A DNA stretch of 64,000 bases. Origin: Cephalotus follicularis. Its lineage: Eukaryota; Streptophyta; Magnoliopsida; Oxalidales; Cephalotaceae. Numbering within the stretch: position 1 is the stretch's first letter; each line of letters starts with the position of its first letter. The position numbers and the translations under genes were made by a program. Below, piece by piece: positions 23,813-36,775 of this stretch. The stretch is taken from positions 156,671 through 220,670 of the forward strand of contig BDDD01000982.1 of assembly GCA_001972305.1 (NCBI GenBank), given 5' to 3'. Under the pieces are notes generated by a model. It saw only the letters and a list, made by a program, of their open reading frames with translations, was not told the DNA's origin and ran no database searches.

Positions 23813-24623
23813 ATATAATATATAAACAATACATATATGTCTATGTATATCTACCAATATATAGTAACCATGCTAAGTGGCTCCATCAATCATGCCTCAA
23901 AGGATCAATCAATTCATACGTACGAAGCGCGTCTCCATCTCCTGCTCCCGACATCGTACACTCTATTTTAGCCTTTACTCCGACCGACTCCAAACAGAGT
24001 TCGATATCTACCACCTGCAGGTTGGCAGTATCTCATATCGATGCTAACCGTCCAAGGCTAGGAAAGGGCATAGGCTAACCGGTACGTAGGCTGAGAAAGC
24101 TTGATGAAACAAATGATGCTAACTGTCCAAGGCTAGGAAAGCCTGTAGGCTAACTGGCACATTGGCTGGGAAAGCTCAAGGTGTGGTGTCCCTAGCTATC
24201 TCCTAGCCCCTATGGCACAACCCGCCATTAGCGTAAGTGACAACCTTCATTCCTGAACTAACAACGCAACAATCACAAACAATCAAACAATCCAAAATCA
24301 ATCCATTTCCAAGTGGTTTATAAGTTATAAAATACTTGAACAGTACATTTATTCAAAATGTACAAATAGACTTTCGAAACAATATTACGTCTTTGAAACC
24401 CCATTCAATCCTTCAAAAATATACATTTTCGTGTAAAATATTGATTTAATATAAAATAATGTATGCACTTTTCTAAAATGATAAAACACTTTAGAAATTA
24501 ATGACATCTCAATCCACAACTAAATCCATAGTAATTCTGCAAGCAACATATGCCCAAAATGCAAACAAACCCTTTTTGCATTAATGTGTACTCTCTAGGA
24601 GACAATGTTCATATCAGTCACTT

Positions 24624-25850
24624 AAGTGTCGACGCCAAGTCGCCATTTTATTCTTGGCGTCGACACTTATGTCCCTTAAGCATTGGCGCTTTAACTCTTA
24701 GCATCAGTGCTTTGAACCAGAAGCTTTATGCGTCAATATCTTGTCTCTTTGGCGTCGACACTTGAAGGTAAGGACCCTTGAGCATCGACGCTTTAACTCT
24801 TGGCGTCGACGCTTTAAGGTGGGAACCTTAAGTGTCAACGTTTCAAGCGTCGTTTCCTCACATATAACAATCAAAAGCATCGACGCTTTTCTCATTAGCA
24901 TCGACGGTCTAGTAAAACTAGGACCATGTCGCGTCCTTCTTCTTGTGTAACAATCCAAGGCGTTGACACTTATCCTTTAAGCGTCGATGGTTAAAGAAGA
25001 CCAGATCATCGTCTTCTTCAACGCGTCTTAAAATCAGTGGAACCAAATCATGCATGCAATTCAATCCACATTCATTCTAGAACACAACATGCATGGTAGG
25101 TTAACTATCTATAGTAACCATAACATCAATCATACAATCCACAGTCCACAATATCCATGCATTTGACCAATGATCATTCACTATATTTGAACTCAAAATA
25201 CATTCATATAATCCCTACCTCAGATTCCAAGTTAGGAATCGTAGTCCACTTCCTCTATGTTCAACGACCAGTAGCATTGAGCTTCCCAAGTCTAGTACAG
25301 TAGCTCTACTCCGGTTCTACTCCAATACAGTTTCCAAGCTTCCAAGCTTTGGTTCAAAAATGGAGAATGATTTCTCTTTGTGATTTCTCTCTGTTTCCCT
25401 TCTATGTTCCTTTCTTTCCAGGCATCGGTTTGAAGAGAAGAAGAAGAGAGTTTATGTGCATGTCTCTCTCCATTCCTTTCACCCGCATGGCACACAAATT
25501 CCCTTCTTTCCCTTCCAACTAGGCCGCATGCACACAAGTGGCTCATTCTCTCTTTCATTCGGCTTTCATGGTGTACAAGTGTCCATTTCTTCTTTCCCTT
25601 TGGCCGCATGGGCACAAGTGGCTAATTCTCTCTTCCCCTCAGTTGTTGCATGCTTGGAGAATGGTCATCACTTAACATGTTGCGCTGTCAGATAGTCTAA
25701 GCGTCACCGGTTACCACTTGGGTGTTGACTCTTAACTCTACTTACCATCTGGTGTCAACGCTATCTCTTGGTGTCGACACTTTGAGGGCATGTGCTTAAG
25801 CACGGGTTTAGTTTCCTTGGCGTCGATGCTTTGCTTCATGGCGTCCTCGC
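24624..25850 (-). repeat. GTCGAC-core clusters, S solo LTR
   Basis: Clusters at about 24624-25015 (distal) and 25685-25850 (proximal, counting from the LTR start at 26002). Words such as GGCGTCGACGCTTT and many CATCGACGCT variants. Confidence 0.86.
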
Positions 25851-26007
25851 ATTAGGCCAATTTTAGTATTTTCAATCCGTCACAACACGTTGAGCACTCT
25901 TCACTCGAAATTCAACATCACAAGTTGAAAAGATCCATCAATTCATCATTTAATTACAACGGAATTACAATAATACGTTGGATGGTAATTCGGGACATTA
26001 CAGTTAG

Positions 26008-26753
26008 TGTAAAGGTGCCATGCTAGAGATTCCAATGATCTCTCCATATTATGTCATATATCTGTCAACCGGACTAATAATGGGATAGCTAATCTTAAAG
26101 ACTTTCAAACCCCTCTAGTCAAATTAATATCAACTGATAACGAACACGGACACAAGAACGTATCCAGCCATTGCCTTCCATCATTGGTATTGATATGAGG
26201 AACCTTGTCAAGAGCTCATATCTTGTTAGGTAAACCCAAGGTTTGCTTAAGATAAGTTTTCTTATATCAATTGACTATGAGATATGCATTCGTGATGGGC
26301 TATTGATCGAGCCTTGTTGGGTAAACCCAAGGGTTATATCTTTAGTCCACAATAGTGGTTAATGATGGCTTCAACTTGAAATAACATACTTATGTCTTGA
26401 TGAATAAACTCATAGCCATATAATACCTATAGGCTAAAACAAAGATTGGGAATTTTATGAGATAAAATTGGCAAAAAATTTTGTCGAACCATAAGGAACA
26501 TCACACCTGTTGGGTGAACCCAAGGTTTTGATGTACATCTTATGAGATTCTGATCACCCTAAGAAACAACTTATGATGAGATCATTCAACTTAAATGTCT
26601 ATCGTCTTCCATACTTAAGGGTTGTGGAGTTCGCGCAAGATAGTAGAAGTTTATACTTAAATATTTAAAGTCCAAATCTTTAATGTCTTGAGAACATAAT
26701 TTGAACAATATACTAATTGTCTTTCCCTTTCTTTCATATATCTAAATATTGCA
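26008..26753 (+). other. C1 leader upstream of gag
   Basis: AT-rich non-coding continuation of 15556-16250 after the S insertion. No primer site recognised and no open frame of note. It ends at the C1 gag ATG at 26754. Confidence 0.5.
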
Positions 26754-27482
26754 ATGGAACCAAATGCGATCTCTAGTATACTGGCTATCAACAAATTGAC
26801 TAGTCCAAAATTTGAGGACTGGATTAACAACCTGCGATGATACTCTCTTTCGATCGTAGAGGCTATGTACTTGAGGTTAGCGTCCCCAGAAGTGTTGCTA
26901 AGGATGCTAGTGATGAGGAGAAAGCAACCTTTCTTAAATGGAATGATGACAATGAGATTGTCAAATGCTGCATGATAGCAGCAGTGAGCTATGGCTTGCA
27001 GCGTCAGCATGAACACATGACTGACCCAAGAGTTATCTTACTTCACTTACGAGAGTTGTACAGTGAGAAAAGTAGGACTGCTAGGTATCAGCTCTCCAAA
27101 GAGCTGTTTTGCATCAAGATGGCAGGAAGAGCATCTGTCAATGATCATTGTTTGAAAATGATCAGCTGCATTGAGCAGCTTGCATCTTTGGGTTTCATCC
27201 AAGTTACAGAGTTGAGAAAGGATGTAATCCTTCTATCGCTTTCTCCTTCCTACTCTTAGTTTATCATCAACTTTAACATGAACAAAGTTAAGATCTCTCT
27301 CTCTGAGCTCCTCAACATGTTGAGGGACACTGAGAATCACCTCCCCAAGTTCAAAGTTGTGTTGCACTTGACCCACACTTCCCAGAACAAAACAAAGGGG
27401 AAGAATGCCTTTGCGAAAGGCAAGGCCAAGAGCAAGGGCAAGCAGGCAAGGCATAAGGCAGTGCAGGCTTATGCACGGCCAC
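26754..27482 (+). pseudogene. C1 gag (Ty1/copia, UBN2-type)
   Basis: Starts MEPNAISSILAINKL, a typical copia gag opening, and reaches a stop at 26838 because of a frameshift around there. The next frame (26837-27259) carries the body of the gag domain with LHLRELYSEKSRTARYQLSK and the MISCIEQLASLGF segment. A stop at 27257 is followed by FNMNKVKISLSELLNMLR and a Lys/Gly-rich linker. The coding sequence is cut at 27482 by the L4-like solo LTR and resumes in frame at 32431. Confidence 0.9.
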
Positions 27483-29875
27483 TGACACGGCCCATTCGTT
27501 CCCCCAAAACCAGAGCCACGCCAGGAGGAAGGACACACCACCACGATCCTATTCCTCAACCACACTAGAAACACCTCAAGATTAACAGTTATGGGATCCA
27601 ATGTAAGGTAACACCATCCGGAGATAGACTTGCCGAGGTCCCCCAAACGTCCACGAATACTGAGGAGCCAACTAAGCAACACCCGAGCTCACAAACATAA
27701 ACACCTCACAAAACGTACATGCTCACGAGTCGCGCAAGGAGGTTGGGAAAACTATGCTGAGGAGGCAACTACTAACAAAGCTAAAATCTACGTCCGAGGA
27801 CACACACTATGTCCGATGATGCACCTTATGTCCGAGGGCACCCTAAGTCTGAGGACAAGGTTCCCATGCTAGTTGCATTACTCTCACCTAGGGGTCAAGT
27901 CTGACAAAAGCCTAGGAGATTTAACCTATGCCAAGGAAGGCCTACAAGGTCCACGGGTATCATATCCATCTCGGCACCACGGAACTACACCTCAAGCATG
28001 AGGAACAATCTAAAACATCGCAAGGATCTCATATACATTGCAAGGAACAAACATCAAATTGCCGAGCATCTCCAAGAAATCGAAAACATATGTAAACCAT
28101 AGATTTAATACATCAGAAGTTGTCATCAAATACAGGGCTTAAAGATTCCCAAGAATAATAAAAGAATCTATACAAAAACCCCCATAATATGCCCCAAATG
28201 CATGAAGGTCCAAATTAGCTGAGGAGCCAGCTACAGTGCTCATGCCAAGGTCTACCAATCCAACGTAAGCCTTGGTCTGGTGGATCAAAAGAACTTCAAA
28301 ACATGCCTTCCACGGCCCAAAAACTGAGAGGGGATTAATCAAACTGACTAGTGAGCAATAACATGAAATCTCCCAAGGATCCACAACCCTTGGATACCCA
28401 CAAACGGCATCTCGAGCTATGCCCAACTGGGCAACAACAAGACATATATCATCGTTCAATAAAACAAAAAAGAATGCAAATATGTATATCTCGAGAAAAC
28501 AAGAGAGTTAAGAAAAGACGTCAGAGTTACCAACTCAAAGACAATAACTTCAAGGAAAAGTAATAATGTCAAATAATAGTAATGTGCCGAGGAGCCAACC
28601 ACTCCGAGGATCACCACAAGGATCAAAGACTCCAAGGATCACCTTGATCAGAGGAACACAGGTACTGCGCAGATTCACATACCACTGCCAAAACCACCTC
28701 GACCATAGCATCCTCTGCACGACCAGAACTACCTCGACACTCACACGTAACCACTCTACCGGAACCACATCGGCGCTCAGAAGTAACAGCTCCGTCAGAA
28801 CCACATCGGCGAGGTCATGGGCTACAACATTGTGCACATCCCTCATATATGCATATAGATACCCATGTCAGAAGCACAACACCACATGAACATCGATCAA
28901 AGGGCTACACAAGATCTCCTCATTCAGCAATCACGTAGGTCGATCATTGACTAAGGGGCCCGCAAATCACCGCTCAGCTCCACCCTTGTCGAAGATGGAA
29001 CAAGAGAACTTCAACCCCGAGGTAAGCGAATCACCGCTCAACCAACTCTAGTTGGCAATATCATATCCGAGAATTCAGCACGACTTGACCAAGGAAGTAG
29101 CGGATCCATCGGCTGCTCCCACACATCATGCCGTCATAGACCAATGGAATAAGCAGATCCACGTAATGGAGCCTAGGCACAGTCACACCCAACAACCTAC
29201 CATAGACAATGTAACTGCTGAATGGAATTGGGATCCAACGCCATAGTCCTCCTCAGCCATAAGAGTCTCAATACCTGAGCTTACCGGTACCCAGCATCCG
29301 AGAATAACACACGATATCAAAAGCATGATATACGTCAAAATAACAGGGGACAGCATAATCAACCTGGACATCGAGCACACATACTCGGAAACAGTATCTC
29401 ATCATGCAATATTCAAAAAGGACAATAGGAAAAGAACTCCTGGTCAATGATAATATCATGAAACAAGAACAAGGCACATTATAACAGAAAAACTCTCAGA
29501 ATCAAGAGATGGAGTAAAGAAAGTATCCCACTCACTAAATAACTACAAGCTTGTCCTCAAACAAGCTCCCTTGTCGTGTGGACTCCAAACCTGGATCTTC
29601 TTCTACAAGATCACACATACACAACCCACTTAGAAACCATGGCCCTAACTCAGGACCGAACAACATGCATGAACACCCACATGCACAAAGCCACAACAAA
29701 GCTTAACTGGCCTTCGCATACCCACATTCTGCTTCAAGACGTAACGTACGAAACAATACGTCGGGTAACACTTTCACATCGAGAAGAATTCACTCACCTT
29801 TCTAGCCTCATAAATGGGAAGAACGGTTCGATCCTCAGATACAACGAAAGAAAGCTTCAAGGAAGAAGGAAAATT

Positions 29876-32164
29876 TGCAATGACCCAAGTTTCCATGTAA
29901 GATATTAATTACGAAAAAAGATTTCTATTGTGTATATTGGTAAATAGTTTAAGGGACCCGTAGTGTGACCCTACGCTCAGGGAGTACGGGGGTCCCACTG
30001 CCCGGTCAGCGGGCAGGGGTTCGGGGGGCAGCGCCCCCGGAAGAAATTTTTTTTTGGCTAAGTGATGAGAAGGAAAACTGTCTAAATCACCGACAGTTCG
30101 ACTTAAAGCGTCGACGCTTTGGTAGTAACGGTCGACGCTTAGACCCCTTCTATCTGCGCTTTAAACCAGTGCAAGGGTAAATTTGACAAAGCACTCAAAC
30201 CGTCGACGCTTTGGGATAAAGAGTCGACGCTTTGGATAACGGTCGATGTCCTAATTTTAAACGTCGACGCGTTGAAGTTATGTGAGTCAGTTGACTTAAA
30301 GCGGCAACGCTTTGTGAGAAAGCGTCAGCACTTTAGTCAGGATAAAGGTGAAAAACTGAGGAAAAGGCTCTGACCGCCGACGCTTAGAAGGAAAACGTCG
30401 ACGCTTTGAGCTACAGACAAAATGTAAAATATGACTTTTTGGCATTTTGTGGGTAAAAATATTTAATTTTAGACACGTGGCAGGCCAGGGAAGGATGCTA
30501 GGAGGTGTTATCTGGTGATCTAACAGGTGTAAACACCTGGATTGGTTGAAATTAACCACATGGGCTGCTATGAGAGGAGATTGAGTCATGTGAGGGGGGA
30601 AAAACTTACCTCCCAAGTAATCCCTCTATTTACTGGCAAACGGTGTTGAACTCAGTCATTTTGGGCTGAGAAAGAAAGTGTTCCTACAGATAGTGAAGTG
30701 GAGAATTCGTGGAGAGCAAAAGAGAAAGAAATTCTAAAGCAAAAGTAAGGAAATTCTTTACCCATTCTCTACAAAGCATCCCCTGTTTTGCTGTCAATCA
30801 TGCAGCAGATTGTTCTATTGATAACTTGTTCAATTCTCAATGGATTTTTGAATGGTTGGATGTTCTGGAAACGATAAGATGTCTTATTCAAATGTTATGC
30901 TTTGCATGTTTCAATATTCTACCGTTTTCTTGATGGAAATCCATGTTTTAAATTTTTGTTCAGGTACTATTTTATTCCTGGATTATGCAGCAGGTTCTTT
31001 AAATCATATCTTACATGTTTATTGATGAAAAATGTAATGGCTGGATGTTTTGAAAACCTTAAGATGTACTCTTTAACTGTTATGTTTTATGTATCCCGAA
31101 ATTATGTCAAATTCTTGATGAAAATCAGTGATTCATTTTACTGCTCATGCCTTGTTTTCTCATGGGACCAGCCACTTTTAAAAATTCATAGAGGATTAAA
31201 TTCTCAACCAATTGTTATGATCTTGAGCTTTATGAAATCTTAAGGATGTCTAATTTAATGTTTATGTTTTACGTTTTTACTGAAAAGGCTTATTTCTTTA
31301 TGAATTATCAGTTTTAGTGAAGTGATGCAAAACTGTTTTATAAAGGTTTTGAGTTAAATTACTCAAACGAAGAGAAAAGTTTATGGATTGTGAAAGAGAT
31401 GTTATGAAATAATTTTTATGATTGCTTTGAGCTGATCACTCAAAGTAAATGATGAATGAACCGCCCTTGGATTGTGATCCAAGGGGAATGGAGTGAGATG
31501 CTCAAAGATAATGGAGCCGAGCGTGCTCACGGACATGCATGTGATGTAAGGATAGTAGTCGGGGAGTGCACAATGCCCCGGTGAAGCGGTGTAACGGGTT
31601 CATTAAGGTTTTTATGACTTTCATGTTTACGAAATGATCTACTTATGATATTAACTAGAAAAGTAATATGTTTTATGAAATGTTCTAGTTATATGTATTG
31701 ACTAGAAAAATGTTATGATGAAATGTGTTTAAACACCTTACTGAGCTATTTTGATCTCATTCCTTTCAATGTTGTTTTCAAATAAAATGTTTTCAGGAAA
31801 TGAATGAATGGAGATTCCGAGCTTAGAGGAAGCTCTTAAGAAAGAGTTTTTGAGAATGAAAGACTATGCAATGATGTTGCATTAATATTTTATTATGTAA
31901 TAGGAATAAAGTTTTCCGCTATAATGTAAAAGAATGATCCTGTGTAATGTAGATTAACGATATGATTATGATATCTTTATATAAGATGATTATGTGTAAA
32001 GTTTGGATTTAAGGTTATGTATGATGTGGCGAGATATGAGTTTATGATGTATTGTACTTTTAGAGAATAGTACCAAAGGATGTAACGTTTCACACCCAAC
32101 GTAACGCAACCGATCTTCGGAGTTTGCTTTGAGCTATTAGCGAGCTCGGGTCGGGGTCGTTACA
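29876..32164 (+). mobile_element. L2 copy B: solo LTR, 2.29 kb
   Basis: Starts TGCAATGACCC, ends GGGTCGTTACA. The flanks AAATT (29871-29875) and AAATC (32165-32169) are a target duplication with one change. Matches L2 copy A at both ends and is the longer copy. A GC-rich inverted repeat is at 30023-30038 and a palindrome cluster at about 30090-30410. The middle (about 30700-32000) is AT-rich and non-coding. Confidence 0.87.
30090..30410 (+). repeat. GTCGAC-core cluster, L2 copy B
   Basis: About ten copies including AAGCGTCGACGCTTT and CGTCGACGCTT, lining up with the copy A cluster. Confidence 0.88.
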
Positions 32165-32430
32165 AAATCACTCAACCAATCTCACCTTTCCAAGGCAATA
32201 CTGACATAAAACACATCAGTTACCTGCTTCAGCTAAAATTTGCACACAAAATGCAAAACTTCCTCAATACACTTCGTAACTCCCAAGGTAGCCAAATAAC
32301 AAAATATCTTCTCTTTATCAATTGGGCCTTACCACAACAAGCCCAAACACTTGGTCCAACAAACGGGAAACTTTTCCTTAGGACCAAGGCATTAATTTAT
32401 CCAAAATTAACACCGGGGTGTTACAGCCAC

Positions 32431-32946
32431 GGCCAGTTGTACCCATGCCAAGAGTGGCACCTGTGGTGGCAGATGTAGCCACTACTTCAACCGAGCCACC
32501 TCCTAAGGGTCCGCATTTTAACTGCGTTGTAACAGGGCATTTGAAGAGGAACTGCAAGAAGTTCCTGTATTCTATTGGAAAACCTCAAGGCAAAGGTGAG
32601 CCTTCTATCTTTATCATTCAGATAAATATGTCTATTAATAATAGTTATCCTACTTCTTGGGTATTAGATATTGGATGCTCCTCACACATATGTATTAATG
32701 TATAGGATCTACAAGCAAGTAGAACCCTTTTGAAGGGGGAAGTGGACATTAAAGTAATTGATGGAACAAGCAATGAAGCCTTAGCTATAGGATCTACGTG
32801 TATTTTTTTACCCATTGGCAAGAGCCTTGGGCTCAAAAACACTTTTTGTGTACCTTCCGTATGGAAGAACAACATTTCTATTTCTGCACTTATAGTCGAT
32901 GGCTTTACTTGTATTATTAAAGGCAAGAGTTACTCTTTATATATGA
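32431..32946 (+). pseudogene. C1 gag zinc knuckle and protease start
   Basis: Resumes the C1 frame after the solo LTR. A copia zinc knuckle remains as HFNCVVTGHLKRNC, with the first Cys replaced by His. Protease follows as SWVLDIGCSSHICIN, where the catalytic D-T-G has become D-I-G. A TAG at 32703 interrupts it (Gln expected from the family). The rest of the protease region reads to 32946, where L1 copy B enters. Confidence 0.9.
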
Positions 32947-35900
32947 TGGCATGCCCCAAACCGTGAGAGTAAACCCCCATGACCCGACGCGCGATATACC
33001 TTCCGTTCAATCGATTGATAACATGTAAATCATACTCGAAAAGTGCTATAAATTTAAAAATTTAATCAATCATTTTACATATGCAGAAGAAACAATTTAT
33101 ATATATTCTAACTCTTATAATTTTATGAAAATTGGGCATGTAGTATCTGCTTATCGGACTATACCCCCTGTAAAAGAAAGCACAATTCATACATTGGGCT
33201 CAGCCCTCAGCAACCACACTCCAGTACGAGGAAATCCATAAATATACATTCTAATACCTCAAATGATAAACCTATCCATATCATATACATCAACACACAT
33301 ATATCTTAAGCACTGTCACAAATCGGTAGGTCAATAGCGGAAATAAAACATGTATCTTATACATATTTAGATTCTCTCCTAAACATAACAAGACTTATAA
33401 ATCCGTACAGTTCAATTGTAAACATAATGCCCCTTTTTATATAATTCATATAAGCACAATTAATATACATGACCATAAGCAAGAACATATACAATATGGC
33501 TAACAGAATATGCTATAGAAAACCCGTCTGTCTCAGTCTACCTCACTGTAATCCATCACATGTGCCTGACCCATTCCATTTCAATGAAATGCGTCAGCAA
33601 CATATAGTCGGGTAGGTATACTATATGCTGTGAATGCAACAGTGTAACAGTATGCCATGTAATGCAAAAGTATAACAATATATATAGGCTGTGTAGGCTA
33701 TACTATATGCTATGAAATGCAGTAGTTATATATATGCATGCCATGTTATATGCATGAATACCAATTACGGACAGCTTCAATATACCAACCGTTCCTAAGC
33801 GGGGTATACTTGGCTAGTCCTAATAACATCAAGGGCCATATGCCTGCAGACACTCTGTAAACAATCAGTAATCACATAGGGAAAAACAATCCTTAGGGTC
33901 AAGTACTTCTTTACCTCTCCCGCCCAAGATAGTGCTCCCACCGACTACCTACCTTTTCAGGGTCGTAGCCGAGTGGGGGAGAGTTAACGCTGACCACATC
34001 AATACTAGGTAGTAAAAACAATCCTAGCCCGTAATCATAATGTTAATCCTTAAAAATGGTCCTAACCCGTAACATAATGTTAGGACGTAAAAACAGTCCT
34101 AACCCGTAGGCGTCATTGGACCATCCCTAAAAAGATGTCCATACCTTCTAGGGATGTGATCTAACACCCTTAATTCTTGTGACATAAATGAAGATTATGA
34201 ATGGGTTATTTCACTAGGTCTCAAATAATAACAACCATCAATCATATCCGCATAATTCCCGAAGCCCGTAACCTATTACCGTAGAAATGATAGGGACCTA
34301 ATAGAAAGGATCAAGTAGGATCCACATCCGTCAAAACATTTTATAAAACCATTTTCATAATCGTTTCTGTAACCGTTTGCCTTAACCATTTTTCCTAACC
34401 ATTTCCACAATCATTTAGTTGGTCCCTATCGAAGTTTATAAAACAATGGAAAGGAAGTCCAAGTAGAATATCTGCGTCCAGATGTCCAGATGGAACTATC
34501 CTAACCATTTTGAAAACCATTTCTGTAAAAACCTTTGAACGTTTATACCCTTTTATTGAACTTTCTTTAAAATTTTATTTAAAGTAAATTTTGGAGACTA
34601 AAAGTGTTAAACAAGGATTTCCATGGGCTACAAGGCCTAAGGGAGGCTTCCTATGGAATCCATTTGTAGATAAACCATTTGGGATTGAAAATCATGTAAA
34701 ACAGTCAAGTTTGGCTGAAACAGGGCGTTAGGCATCGACGCTATTGTGCTAGGCATCGTCCTTTAGTGCCTAAGTGTTAATGCTTTATGCTAGGCGTCAA
34801 CGCCTGATGTTTAAGAAAAATAAGGCGTCGACTTCTTTGCACTAGGCATCGACGGTTAAGGCGTTATGCCTTAAGCATCGACGTATAGCCATTTGTAATG
34901 CACAAGCGTCGATCAATTGTGCATAAATTTCGACTAATCAACACAAAGAGTTGACTGATAAACCCCAAAGCGTCGCATATTAATAGTAAAGCGTCGACGG
35001 TCTGGCACAAGGCGTCGATAGTTTTGACATCTATCACAGTTCGTCAACAGTTGGAAAAATCATTATAAAATCCAGTTCAAATCAGTTTACAATTCGGTTC
35101 AAAGGAAGATATAATCTCCAAACATAAATTGAAACTCAAAACTAGTTTTAAACCATTGAAAACCATTTTATATCCCACGAATTGAGAGAAGGCAGAATTG
35201 GGTAAGGAGTCCCAACTCTCCAACTTCTTGCAAGTCTCCATTCAGTCCATTATACCTGTACACAATTCCTTAAGCCATGAAATCATCAATGATGCTTAAC
35301 CATAACAATCCATTTAGCACACAATCATCAATTAACAGCCATATCAGTCCATACAATCCATTCAAAATGCATGAATGCAAGCAAATAGTATAACATACAT
35401 GTTAGAAGCAGTAACTATCGAGCTTGTGAATAAGGAGAACTTGTAGCCGTATCGTTGAACTGCCCCAAAATACTATGGATGGATCTAACACACTGTCGCA
35501 CAGGTTCCTCCAAGAATCCCAGTGCACAGTCAACAAAATGGCCCTACTAGTAGTCCCAGGCAATGGCTGCTAAAGGTTGCCAACAGTTAGGACTAAGCAC
35601 AATTCACAGCATCAAAACAAACCAACTCATTTGAACAGGAAAAAGAATGTGAATTGCGACTTACCAAAAAACTGCCAATCGCCGAAAAACTGTGGGTTGC
35701 CGGAGCTTCGGCCACTCTCCGACGATTCCCTCATTTGCCTCTAAATCGTCCGATCTACATGTCTCTACCAAAGACTTGCCGTGACTCAATGCGTAAGGCA
35801 TAGCCTCTGCTGAAGCCAAGTCACACTCTCTGAGTTGACTCGCGCCGGAGTGAGAACTCCTGTCAAGCCACCACAGGCTACCATAGGCTTCGATCTTCTC

Positions 35901-36292
35901 ATCTTCGCCTCAAACTCATAGTGACTCGTCCCCAATCGCATCGTCACAGCTTCCACCGCATTGAAATTTCTGACCTGACTCAATCGTCGAACCACACCGA
36001 AACTACCAGAAAATGCCTGAGGTCATCCAAGAAAGGATTGACCTCTAAGGCAGAGACCAACTCCACTGTGAACGGCCGCCAGTGGTAGGAAGAGGTGAAA
36101 AATGCAACAAAACTTTCGCTTGGGAGAAGAAAGAGAAAGGAAAGAAAAGAACCCGTGTTTCTCTCTCTATGTCGACCAGAAGCACAGGGAACGCCCGATG
36201 AACGGTGAGGCCCCATGGGATCACTGCTCTCCCTCTCGTTCTATTCTCTTCCATGCCAAACGCCCGTGTCTCTCCCTTTTCTAACAATTACA
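32947..36292 (-). mobile_element. L1 copy B: solo LTR, 3.35 kb
   Basis: On the - strand it starts TGTAATTGTTAG and ends GGTTTGGGGCATGCCA. Flanks TATGA (32942-32946) and TATAA (36293-36297) are a target duplication with one change, and C1 protease/integrase sequence lies on both sides. It matches L1 copy A in reverse complement. A palindrome cluster lies at about 34728-35055. The reading frames near 35790-36290 on the - strand belong to the LTR start and are not recognised as protein. Confidence 0.9.
34728..35055 (-). repeat. GTCGAC-core cluster, L1 copy B
   Basis: About a dozen degenerate copies with GGCGTCGAC, GCATCGACGC and AAGCGTCGACGG words. Confidence 0.84.
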
Positions 36293-36297
36293 TATAA

Positions 36298-36775
36298 TTT
36301 GGGGGCTTACATATGAATAATGTCATGTATATTGAGTATTTTATTGACAATGGGTTCATATGATAAATAGGCATATTAATTTAAATATTGAAAAATGAAC
36401 CAAAAAAAGATAGATGACATTATCCAGCCATACCTCTAGCACTGTAGACATGGTCATGCCGGTGAGAAAAGAGTCCATATGATGGTTGGTGGGGGATATC
36501 TTCATATTTCTCACAGTGAATCATTTCCAACCTGTGAACCATCCGTCAAAGGAAAAGTGACCAAATCACTCTTTATGAGACAAGGGGAGATGTCTATAGA
36601 TTTATTGGACCTAGTGCACACAAATGTGTGTGGCCAAATGCCTATTCAAGCAAGAGGGGGTTATTCCTACTTCATAATCTTTACTGATGATCTTTCATGG
36701 TACGGGTACATATAATTGATGAAACACAAGTCTGAGGCCTTTGAAAGATTCAAAGAATTCAGAATTGAAAATCCT
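36298..36775 (+). pseudogene. C1 integrase N-terminal part
   Basis: After degraded sequence with stops, a frame from 36479 carries the end of the zinc-binding domain (SFPTCEPSVKGKVTK) and the start of the catalytic core: LLDLVHTNVCG with the first catalytic Asp and GGYSYFIIFTDDLSWYGYI with the second. A TAA at 36714 and then KHKSEAFERFKEF follow. C2 enters at 36776 next to AGAAT (36771-36775). Typical copia integrase, not active. Confidence 0.92.

Larger units (their letters stand above)
16251..26002 (-). mobile_element. S: solo LTR split by G2
   Basis: Pieces 16251-16719 and 23818-26002, about 2.65 kb in total. On the - strand it starts TGTAATGTCCCG and ends ACGGGGTGTTACA. The flanks CTTAG (16246-16250) and GTTAG (26003-26007) look like a target duplication with one change. 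C1 sequence lies on both sides. Contains palindrome clusters at about 25685-25850 and 24624-25015. The - strand also has a CTTAGCC...GGCTAACCC block near 16620-16650, resembling G2 and G3. No primer site or coding region. Confidence 0.83.
27483..32425 (-). mobile_element. L4-like solo LTR split by L2 copy B
   Basis: Pieces 27483-29875 and 32170-32425, about 2.65 kb. On the - strand it starts TGTAACACCCCGG and ends GGGCCGTGTCA. A perfect 5-bp duplication GCCAC (27478-27482 and 32426-32430) lies inside C1 gag, and the gag frame joins across it. Related to the L4 LTR at 56408-60167: similar terminal block and a shared segment near 28840-28935 holding one copy of the hairpin unit. Reading frames inside it are not genes. 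Confidence 0.9.
15556..36775 (+). mobile_element. C1: decayed Ty1/copia element, fragmented host of other insertions
   Basis: Traceable pieces are about 15556-16250, 26008-27482, 32431-32946 and 36298-36775. Gag, protease and the start of integrase appear in copia order, and reading resumes after each insertion at the correct domain. C1 continues beyond 36775, but the next insertion (C2 with everything inside it) runs past the window end, so RT and RNase H are not visible. I could not place its LTR edges or primer site; since L1 copy A also ends against C1 sequence, C1 may extend left of the window too. Confidence 0.8.

Noticed and set aside
26188..26205. TTGGTATTGATATGAG as the C1 primer site
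   Set aside because: Only the first six bases match the iMet complement and no LTR end precedes it.
27278..27568. C1 gag frame extending to 27568
   Set aside because: The GCCAC target duplication at 27478-27482 shows that everything after 27482 is the L4-like LTR.
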